Below the pieces are notes generated by a model. That model was not told the DNA's origin. It saw only the letters and a list, made by a program, of their open reading frames with translations, and did not search any database. From Anaeromyces robustus (Eukaryota > Neocallimastigomycota > Neocallimastigomycetes > Neocallimastigales > Neocallimastigaceae), in contig MCFG01000002.1 of assembly GCA_002104895.1 (NCBI GenBank), forward strand, positions 331,001 through 395,000: 64,000 nucleotides of DNA. The letters are read 5' to 3'. This document shows positions 54,752 to 64,000 of the stretch, piece after piece. The first letter of the stretch is position 1. Each line of letters starts with the position of its first letter. A program made the translations under genes and the position numbers.

Positions 54752-55489
54752 ATGTCTCAAATTAAAAATAATAATAATAATAATTATAAGGATGAAAAAG
54801 ATCTTCATAATATTAGAGAGTATAAAAAAGAAGAAAAAATAATAAAAAATAATAATATCAATGGTAGCAATTTTAATAATGAAAGTAAAGGATATAACGG
54901 ATATTATGATAATAAAAAGGATGATAAATATATACATAATATAAAAAAGAATAGAAATATAATAAATATGAGGGAAGATAATTGTAATAATAATTGTAAT
55001 CATATAAAAACACGTAATTTTAATAATTCTGGTAGCTCAATTTATAACAACAGCAATAACAATAATAATAATAACAACAACAACAATAATAATAATAATT
55101 TAAGTACAAATTATAGAAATGATACTCGTTATCAAAAAAATGAATTTTTGAAAAATAATAACAACAATAATAATAACAACAACAACAATAATAATAACAA
55201 TAATAACAACAATAACAACAACAACAACAATAATAATAATAATAATAACCATAAAAAAAATTATACCAATAGAAAAGCTTCATATAACTCAAATAAATAT
55301 TTTAATAATAATAATAATAATAATGATTCAATAGTAAATAATGTAACTAATTGTTGTAGTGGGAAAAATCATAAAAATAAATTTGATTCACTAAATAATA
55401 TTACAAATAATTATTGTTCATCGTGTTATTGCAATTCATATAATTATAATTGTCATCCAAATATTAATAATAAAGAAAAATTAATATCG

Positions 55490-55555
<66 letters not shown>

Positions 55556-56150
55556 CAATTTACGTGTAATCCTGCCGGTGATTATAATAAAAAGAATTTT
55601 AATTACCATAATAATACATATAGTAAAAGAAATAATTCTAATAATTATACCAAGCATCAATATTCTATCATCAATAATAATTGTAACAACAACAATAATG
55701 ATAGCAATAATAATGAAATATCAAAATATCCAAATAATAGATATCCAAAATTTTTGTATAAATCAAATAATAATAATAATAATAATGTAGATAATAAAAA
55801 TATTTTATGTTCTTCACCGAAAAGTATTTGTACAGAATCAACCCTAGTTTCCATTAGTAGTAATAATAGTAATGGTAATCAAAGTAATCTATTGCCAGAT
55901 AATGATTATTCAGGGCAAATGAATATTGCTAATAATATATATAACAACAACAACAACAATAATAATAATAATTATAATGGGAACAATAATGGTAATGGGA
56001 ACAATAAAAATAATAACTATAATTTCAGATATAATAATATAAATAATTTTAATAATCGTTATGATAATTTTGAAAAGAATAATATTATATATAATAATTA
56101 TAATGGAATGATTAATAATCATTATTATAATAATAATAATTACAAAAATA

Positions 56151-56181
<31 letters not shown>

Positions 56182-59100
56182 TAGAAATGTAAATATAATT
56201 ACTTCAAGTCATAATAATAATTATTATCGGCATAAGCATAAACATAGTAAAGATTATAATAAACACCATTATGTAAATAATAATAATAATCATAATAATT
56301 CAGCAATAGAAATTAAAGAATTATCAAAAGTTATTACTTATATTTTATTTAAAATTTTAAATTCTTCAAATCTTTCATTATATGAAAATCATAATCCAAT
56401 AAAACAAAATAATTTTATTAATAATGATTCTTATAATAATAATAATGATAATAATCAGTTTACTAATACTATAGATAATAAGGAATCAAATAATATTTGT
56501 ATATCAATTCAAAAAGATACAGAAAATAATTATAATTGTAATAATTATAATTGTAATAATATCATTTATAATAATATTCAAAGTCAGAAAATAATATCAT
56601 TATCAAGTTTAGGTCCTATTAATTCAAAATTATATGAAAATAATAAGGTTAATATTCGTAAAATTCAAATAAATAATAATTATGAAGTAAATATAAATGA
56701 AATTAATATAATAAAAGATACTACGCTAAGTAATAATTCTTATAATAATTTTAATAATAAAACAATAAGTGATATTAATGATACATCTATACGATTATCA
56801 CCTACATTTACTGAAAATAGTTGTAAGCATGAAATTAAGGATGATATCACTCCACGGTTTAATATAGAGTATTCAGGAGATTATTGTAATAATAATGATA
56901 ATGATAATAAGTCAGATGAATTACTTGATACTAATTTGTTAAAAGATGTATCTAAAGATAAAAATAATATTAAAAATGATAATAGTATTACAGCAACTAC
57001 AAATGAGAATTCAAATATTAGTGAATATGAAAATGTAAATAATTATAATATAAATGAAAATGAAAATGAAAATGTAAATGTAAATGAAAATGAAATAAAA
57101 ATTTTAAATGTCATTTCCAGTGATCCAAAAATTTCAACGCCAAATATGAATATAAGTTATATTGATTCAAATGGAAAAGGTGATGATTTTAGTGATGCCA
57201 ATAGTAATATTTCATTATTAAATTCAAGTATTAAATCAAGTTCCAGTACTTTACTTAATTTTAATGCTAATTATTGTTGTTCAACTTCTAATTCCGATAT
57301 TGCTTTTATTAATAATTCCACAAATAATAACTTAAATAGAAGTATTATTAATAATAACAATAATAAAAATAGTAACCATAATAATGGTAATAATAGTATA
57401 AATAATAATAACAATATCAATAGTAACAATAATAATAATAATAATAATAGTAGTATTAATAATAATGATAATATTAATAGTGATAGTATTAATAATAATA
57501 ATAGTAATGGTAATTTTAATTGTAATAATAGTAATAACAATGTTACTAGTTATAATAGTAATAATAATGTTAAAAGTAGTAAAAATAATACTTTAAAACC
57601 TACTTATAATGGTCTTGAAAAATATTGCAATTCAGAAATTTATAGAGCTAATTCTCAAATATCTTATCCTTCTTCTAGTAATTCATTCTCTGAAACTGAA
57701 TTTAATTCAAGTATTGCTTCTTCTGCTTTATTTTCTAATACTTCACCATATTCACAAATATTACCATCACCTTCATATTTTTCTGTTGCATCAGCATCTA
57801 CAAATGCTTCTCAATGTTCTTATTTGAGTAATCCTTCATTAACTTTTATAGGAAATAATATTCTTACAAATACTAAAAGTAATTATGAAAATAGAATTTT
57901 ATCAATGAAGAAAAATTTTAATCAAGTTCAAAAACAAGTTGAACATATACTTATGAAAACTTGTACTTATATACCTATATTTCAAGTTTCCATTGCAGCT
58001 TTAATTTTAATTAAAAGAATGAAATCATTAAATTCAAATGAATTTCTTGAATATTTAATAAAAACTCATCATTCTTACGATAAAAATAACATTGAAAAAA
58101 GTGAAAAAAGTAATAATTATCATAATAATAATAACAAAAATATCAATAATAATAATATTAACAATAACAACAGCAACAATGATAACAACAATAACAATAA
58201 AAATAATAATAATAATACGGAATCAAAAATAGTAGCAAACTCAATACCACAAATCAAGGATATTAACAATAAAGGTATATATATATTATTTATTTATTAT
58301 TTAAATATTAATATCTATAACATTAAAAAAAAAATTTATAACATTATTACTTAAATTTATATTAAACGTTTTTTTTATGATATCTAATTAATACTAACAT
58401 TATATTTTATCATGTAAAAAAGGTAATAAACAAAAAATGAATAAAGATAAAGTAAAAAGAAATAATAATGAAGAGGAAAACAATAGTAATAATAATAATA
58501 ATAATAATAACAGTAATAATAACAGTGTAAAATCAATAAAGAAAATATCATATGCTTCTATTGTTAAAGGTAATAATAAAAATACCAGTGAAAATAAAGT
58601 ATACTCGAATTTGGTTAATAAAAGATCAGTAGAACATATAAAATCTTCATATGGAAGTAACAAAGATAAGACTTTGAGATCAGTAAAAAGTAGAGATGAA
58701 TATCCATCATTATCTGAAAGCCAAAATATTGAAACAAATATTAAACATACTACTACTAGTAATAATAATAGTAATAGTAATAGTAATAATACTATTAATA
58801 GTAATAGCAACAATACTATTAATAGTAACAATACTAGTTCAAAAGTAAAAAAGAGAACTAACGATTGTTATAATTCAAGTGATTATTATTCAGATAAAAA
58901 AATGAATGGAAAAAATATGTCTCAGAATGAATTAGAAAATAATGAATCAACAAAATTATATTCAATCTCACCATCAAAATCTCCATATAAATCATCAGAA
59001 TCTATTATTAGTGATGCAGATTCATTACAATTATTAGAAAATGAATATAAACAATTTTTAATTGCTTATATTATTTCAATAAAATTGCTAGATGACAATA

Positions 59101-59858
59101 ATTGGAAAAATAGTTCATGGTCTAAATCAACAGAAATATCCTTACAATTAATTAATTTATGGGAATCACTATTTCTGAAAAGTCTTAATTATAATTTATA
59201 TATATCAAATGCTGAGTATAATAAATGGTATAAAGATTTTGAAGAGTATAGAAAAGAATCAAGAGATTTTATTATGCTTATAAGTAATAACAATTATTGG
59301 TTAAATATTAATAATAATTTTAATGCATTAAATATAAAATCTTATAATTATAGTGCTATAAAGGATTATTATTATTATTACTTTAATGATGATGTTAATA
59401 ATAATAATTCTATTAATAATGCTAATCCATTTATATATTCAGAATCACCAAGAAATGAACTAAGTACGTTTGTTAAAAATCCATATTCTTTTCCAGTGTC
59501 CGTTAATTATTTAGGTCCATCCAATTCTTATGATAATCTTTTAACTTTTAAAAGTGATTTTAATCCTTACAATTTCTCAAAGAATTACCAAAAAAAGAGA
59601 AATAATAACAATAACAGTAATAATAATTGTAATAATAATAATAATAATAATAATATAAATAATAATATAAGTAACATTAATAACAACAATAACAACAAAG
59701 CAGTTTATAGAAAAAATAATAAATTAAAAGACTATCAACCATCTTTAGATTTTAATAATAAATATTATTCAAATAAAAAAGCATGTCAAGATTATAATAA
59801 TACCATTCATTTAAATAAAATTATTAAAAAAAATACTTATTATTTTCATTATAATTAG
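54752..59858 (+). CDS. Giant Asn-rich CLG1/PHO80-like cyclin, two exons, split cyclin box
   Basis: Coding segments 54752-58274 and 58423-59858 join at a GGT glycine codon to give 1,652 aa. An in-frame TGA at 54734 precedes the ATG. Most of the protein is Asn runs and acidic/Ser/Asn filler. A conserved hydrophobic helix (about 518-546, KVITYILFKILNSSNLS) matches residues 164-180 of the upstream cyclin. The proximal cyclin-box half is at about 1052-1108 (VEHILMKTCTYIPIFQVSIA). The distal half is at about 1378-1455 (FLIAYIISIKLLDDNNWKNS, LKSLNYNLYISNAEYNKWY), close to its paralogue. About 265 Asn/Ser-rich residues separate the halves and contain the intron. By family it should be a Pho85-type CDK partner, though the first half is divergent enough that binding is uncertain. 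A Cys/His cluster lies near 201-234. Without splicing, the first exon would stop after 1,200 residues. Confidence 0.85.
58275..58422 (+). other. Spliceosomal intron in cyclin gene 2
   Basis: 148-base intron: donor AAAG|GTATAT at 58275, perfect TACTAAC branch point at 58392-58398, acceptor AAAAAAG at 58421-58422. Its length (one more than a multiple of three) is exactly what joins the two reading frames, and the first exon reads into A/T-type residues and a stop just after the donor. It interrupts a codon after its first base. The deduced splice is strongly supported by the distal cyclin-box half appearing only downstream. Confidence 0.9.
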
Positions 59859-60960
59859 ATAATTATCTCATTGAAAATGAAAAAATAAAGAAAATTAATA
59901 AAATAAAATAGTTATAAAAAATTAAAAATAAATAATAATTTATTTATTTGATTTACTGATTTACTGTAAGTAAATAATAATAATAATAATAAAAAAGAAA
60001 AACAGTAATAATATGAGCAATATTAAGGTATATATACATAAATAATTTAATAATATATTTAATCAATTTATAATATTTTATTATACTTTATAGAATCATT
60101 AATATATAATATATATTTATTTTTCTTTTTTTTTTTTTTTATTTTACATATTCAGATGCTAACATGTGAATTGATATTAATTCAAAAAATATAAATATAT
60201 ATATTATGCTCTTAATATATCAATTCATATTCTTATATAAAGCATTAATATTTATTTCATATATTATTATTTTAAAATAATATATGAAATTATGTTATTT
60301 TATAATAGTTTTATTATTAATGTTTAATATAAGAAATATACACACATAAAAAACAAAAAACAAAAAACAAACAAAAAAAAAAAAAGTAATATAGTTTTTT
60401 TTATATAATATTATTCTTTTTCTTGTTATATTATACTATTTATATATAATACATATATTCTATTTAAATATTAATATTATTATATATCATTATACTATAT
60501 TTTTTTTATTATACTTATTATTAATTTCATATTATTAATATTAATTTAAACGTTAATGTTTGGGTATTTTATTGTATTTTTTTATTATTATTATATTATT
60601 TTTATTTATTTTTGCGTTACATTAATGATTTTTTTTTTTTTTTTTTTTTAATAAATTTATAAATACTTTTTATATTGTACAATTAACTTTCTATTTTTAT
60701 TATAATAGATATGATTAGCATTAAAAAAAATAAAAAAAAAAAAATAGTAAAGAGAAATCTATACCATATATAATATTAAATAAAATAAATATATAATATT
60801 TAAAAAATAAAATATATTAAATCTTAATCTGTAATTTAAGTGTAATTAAAAAAAAAATTAATTATTATTATTATACTATTAATAATTATTATAATGAAAA
60901 ATAATATTTAACTTTTATTTGTTTAATAATAAAAATAATTATAATAAATATAATAATAAT

Positions 60961-61029
<69 letters not shown>

Positions 61030-61050
61030 TATAATAAATATAATAATAAT

Positions 61051-61099
<49 letters not shown>

Positions 61100-61950
61100 C
61101 TTTTGACATAAATGTTTTAAAATCAAAATAATTATGATTGACATTCAGCCAATAGTTTTTTATTATGTTAATTATACATCTTTCATTATTCATTATATTC
61201 AGAAAATTTTTTATATTATATTTTAATATAATATATGTATCATATATAAATATATTATATGTTTTAAATAAAATATTTTTTATTATTATTATTTAAAATG
61301 AAAGATTTAAAAAAAAAATTTTTTTAATTAATTTATTTTATATATTAAATATTTTTTTTTATTTATTTATTTTATATATTTTTAATATAAAAATATAAAG
61401 AGAGCATTTTAATATATAATCTAAAAACTAATTCGTCATATTTTCTCCAATTTCTTAAATATGTCATCTCCTTTTTCTATACTACAATTTTATGTTAAAT
61501 AAAAATAAAAATATAAAATATAAATAAATATAATAAAAAAAGACTAAAATATAAAAATTAAAAAAAAAAAATAATAATAATAATAAAAATAAAAAAAAAA
61601 AATAAAAATAAAAAATATATATGTATATATAAAAAAAAAGTGGAAAAATAAGAAAGAAAAAAAAAAAAAGAAAGAAAGAAAAAATAATTAAATAAAAGTT
61701 ACAAATACTTTAAATATTCAATAAATAAATTACTACAAATAATACCCCCCAAAAAAATAATATAATAAGTTTTAATTTTAAATAAATAAATAAAAATTAA
61801 AATTTACTAAAGAAATGATATGCGTTTATTATAATTAACAAAAAGAAAAGGAAAATACTATTAGCAAAAATAGGAATCAATTTATTTATTTTAATTTTTA
61901 TTTTTAAATTATTTATTATAATCTTATTGTATATATATTTATTACTCAAT

Positions 61951-61982
<32 letters not shown>

Positions 61983-62358
61983 ATCAAAATAATTTAATAA
62001 TAAAGAATCATATACTATCAATGGTAAATACATTACATTACAATTGAAATTATTTATTCATTCATATATATATATATATCATTTATTTATCTATTTATTT
62101 CAATATTTAAAATAATCATTTATTGTTTAAAATTTCTTATTTTAAAAATTACATTTCCATCTTTTCTTAAATAAATTTATATATTAGATTTTTCAATTTA
62201 AATTATTTATTATGAAATATAAATAATTTAATAAAATTATAATTAATAAATTTATAATTTATGATATATACATCTTTATTAAATAAAAGTAATTATTGTT
62301 AATATAATTAAATTTTTTTTTTTTTTCTCTTTATTATCTTTTCTATTAATTATAATAG
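59859..62358. other. Intergenic spacer between cyclin gene 2 and transporter
   Basis: A/T-rich with an AAT/ATA array at 60950-61096, an almost perfect palindrome near 60251-60290 (TTTCATATATTATT and complement), and an unusual CCCCCC at 61745-61750. It should hold the 3' UTR of the cyclin gene and the promoter and first exon of the transporter. The final bases, from about 62311, form a T/C-rich tract ending ATTATAATAG at 62358, a convincing 3' splice site. Confidence 0.55.
60950..61096. repeat. AAT/TAATAAT compound microsatellite
   Basis: Two long AAT blocks are separated and flanked by repeats of ATTATAATAAATATAATAAT, giving a duplicated higher-order unit (about 60931-61010 and 61015-61095). 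Open frames over it are pure Asn or Tyr and are not called. Confidence 0.85.
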
Positions 62359-64000
62359 TTATCATCATATATATGTTTATTTCGTACATTTCGTGCCTTT
62401 TTATGGAAAAATACAAAAATAAATGGTTTCGATTCATTAGTATTGCTAATCTTAGGTAATGTATATATATTTATAGTGTGTATAAAAAAATTATTCATTA
62501 ATATTTATTTATTTATTTTATTTTTTTTTTTTTTTATTTCAATAATATATATTATTTAGTTCCTTTTATATTATATTTTTCACCAGAATTAACATTTGAA
62601 GTTGAAGAAACAGCAACAACAGAGTTATATACACTTAATGGATATGAAATTAATAATTTTGCAGATACATATAGTGAAAGTTTTTTAATTGGATTTGTAT
62701 TACCAAAAAATGAAAAATTTAAAAGTATTTCCAATTCATTTGTAGAATTAGTAATGGAAGGTGAAATATTTCGCCAAATTTCACCAGAAAGTTATATATA
62801 TCGTATATACGATGATGAAAGTCAATTAGATGATATATATAGAAATTCAACACGTTTTATTTTTGGAATTATTTTTAATGATAATATTTTCAATTATACA
62901 ATAAAAATTGATAATTCATTTGTACCGAGAAATAGAGAAGATCCCATTCCATATTATAGATATTTAAATACATTATATGATTTTGACAGATCACCATATG
63001 AAATCTTTTTTAGTCCTTTACAAAAGGCAGTAGATGAAGCTATATTAAAAATCATAATTAATAATAGGAATTTGGAATATGAAATTAATTTAGCACAGTT
63101 TGCAGAGCCAAAACATCATGTTGCTTATGATATAGCATGGAAATATAATTGGACAATATTATTTATTACTGGCATATACCTTTTTTGTATAAAAGATATT
63201 GTTCTGTTTATTGTTGATGAAAAGGAAAATAATACTAAAAAAGCTTTTATGTTATCTGGTATTGAACCTTCCTTTTTTGGATTGTCCTGGTTACTTCAAT
63301 ATTGTTTGAAATATTTAATTTCATTAGGATTTATTTCTTATATCATTACAGTCATACCAGTACCAATGATAAAATCTTTTGATCCATTTCTATTTTTCAT
63401 AATGTATGGATTGTATGGATTAAGTGTGATTGGTTTAGCTTATTTATTTTCTGTAATATTTAATAAAATAAATCGTGCTTCTTCACTCTTTCTATTTATT
63501 TATTTTTGCCTGTTTCTTTCAACACGTTTATTTTTCCATTTAAATAGAGAATGGAAATTTGTTTTTTCATCTTTATTATCACCTGTAACTATAGTTTCCA
63601 TAATAAAAGAACTAAATATAACTAAAGCTATTAATAATCATATTTCTTATAAGGATTTATTTCATGGTGATTGCCTAATACTATCCTGTTTATTATTATT
63701 TAATATAATATTATATTTTGGTGTGGCCACTATTATAGATGGTATATTAACTAAAAAACAATTTGTTGAAGAATATACTGCAGAATATAGATATATAAAG
63801 GCATATCAAAATAGAAAAATACTAAAACAGGAAATATATCAAGAAGAAGATTATATCAGTATTAAAAATAATGATGATGATAAAAATAATCGTAGTAGCA
63901 ATAATAATAAAAGCAATAATAATAAAAATAATAATAATAAAAACAATAATAATAAAAACAATAATAATAAAAACAATAATAATAAAAACAATAATAATAA
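62359..64000 (+). CDS. ABCA-type ABC transporter, N-terminal membrane domain, partial
   Basis: Exons 62359-62455 and 62560-64000, continuing beyond the window. The first visible exon reads FRTFRAFLWKNTKINGFDSL, the usual ABCA-family opening, and splices so that TM1 reads FDSLVLLILVPFILYF across the junction. A loop of about 200 residues follows, then TM2 (WTILFITGIYLF) and the family motif DEKENNTKKAFMLSGIEP. TM3 to TM6 end near DCLILSCLLLFNIILYFGVA. This matches the ABC2-type exporter membrane domain; the nucleotide-binding domain should follow but is outside. The last visible residues are an Asn/Lys repeat (NNNNK units) between the membrane domain and the expected ATPase. Substrate unknown, lipids being usual for the family. 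No in-frame ATG follows the upstream stop, so the start lies in an unresolved exon; an ATG|GTAAAT at 62021 is one weak candidate. Confidence 0.85.
62456..62559 (+). other. Spliceosomal intron in the ABC transporter gene
   Basis: 104-base intron, donor CTTAG|GTAATG and acceptor ATTATTTAG at 62559, preceded by a T-tract. Removing it joins a codon split after its first base (GTT, Val) and restores a continuous hydrophobic TM1. No strict TACTAAC is present; CATTAAT near 62498 could serve as branch point. Confidence 0.8.
63898..64000 (+). repeat. AATAATAATAAAAAC coding microsatellite in transporter
   Basis: Imperfect 12- to 15-base units encode Asn-Asn-Asn-Lys repeats after the last membrane segment and run to the window edge. 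The reading frame is kept throughout. The same kind of Asn expansion is present in the cyclin genes. Confidence 0.8.

Noticed and set aside
55020-57827. Several open frames antisense to or out of frame with the giant cyclin
   Set aside because: Shadows of trinucleotide-rich coding sequence.
54752-58274. Dictyostelium or Plasmodium origin, suggested by poly-Asn and low GC
   Set aside because: Dictyostelium has compact intergenic DNA, and both cyclins are of the fungal Pho80/Clg1 type; a gut fungus fits better, though this is not proven.
60919-61131. Poly-Asn plus-strand frame and its poly-Tyr antisense
   Set aside because: Pure AAT microsatellite without upstream or downstream coding sequence; could be mistaken for a gene because real genes here are Asn-rich.
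61745-61750. CCCCCC run in otherwise A/T sequence
   Set aside because: Striking, but a single short homopolymer; could be a sequencing or assembly error.
62261-62288. Short ATG exon candidate for the transporter with GTAATT donor
   Set aside because: The splice phase does not match the next exon's reading frame.
1-64000. CRISPR arrays, tRNA or rRNA genes, plasmid-like or bacterial features
   Set aside because: No spaced identical repeats, no cloverleaf or rRNA words; introns and protein families indicate a eukaryote.

Overview
The window looks like nuclear DNA of an extremely AT-rich early-diverging fungus, most likely an anaerobic gut fungus (Neocallimastigomycota). The evidence is a very large, almost purely A/T intergenic space, proteins loaded with Asn and Gln runs, short GT-AG introns (one with a perfect TACTAAC branch point), fungal PHO80/CLG1-type cyclins, and an ABCA-type transporter. 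The assignment is an inference; no rRNA, organelle or marker gene is present to settle it.

Layout. Bases 1-40,278 are a gene desert in which I can support no gene. It holds A- and T-tracts, tri- to pentanucleotide repeats, minisatellites, a recent 97-bp tandem duplication, and an apparent retrotransposition scar: a 59-base A-tract flanked by 15-bp direct repeats. At 40,279-42,336 (+) lies a complete single-exon cyclin gene of 685 aa. From 42.3 to 54.7 kb is a spacer with more mixed sequence. It contains short peptide-like open segments that may be a decayed or multi-exon gene on the minus strand, a perfect 25-bp stem hairpin, a 12-bp minisatellite, duplicated blocks and two large foldback (inverted-repeat) elements at 48.4-50.4 kb. 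A second, highly divergent cyclin gene (two exons, 1,652 aa) occupies 54,752-59,858 (+). From about 62.36 kb to the window end (+) is the start of an ABCA-like transporter: two exons are visible, the first exon is not resolved, and the gene runs off the window.

Relationships. The two cyclin genes are same-strand paralogues about 12 kb apart. They share a conserved predicted helix N-terminal to the cyclin box and the distal half of the box. In the second gene the cyclin box is split by about 265 low-complexity residues, inside which the intron lies. By family both should act as regulatory subunits of a Pho85-like CDK. The transporter has no visible functional link to them. The most unusual items are the split cyclin box and its intron, the poly(A) insertion with target-site duplication, the paired foldback elements, and the mixed-composition islands at 43.4-46.3 and 47.7-47.95 kb.
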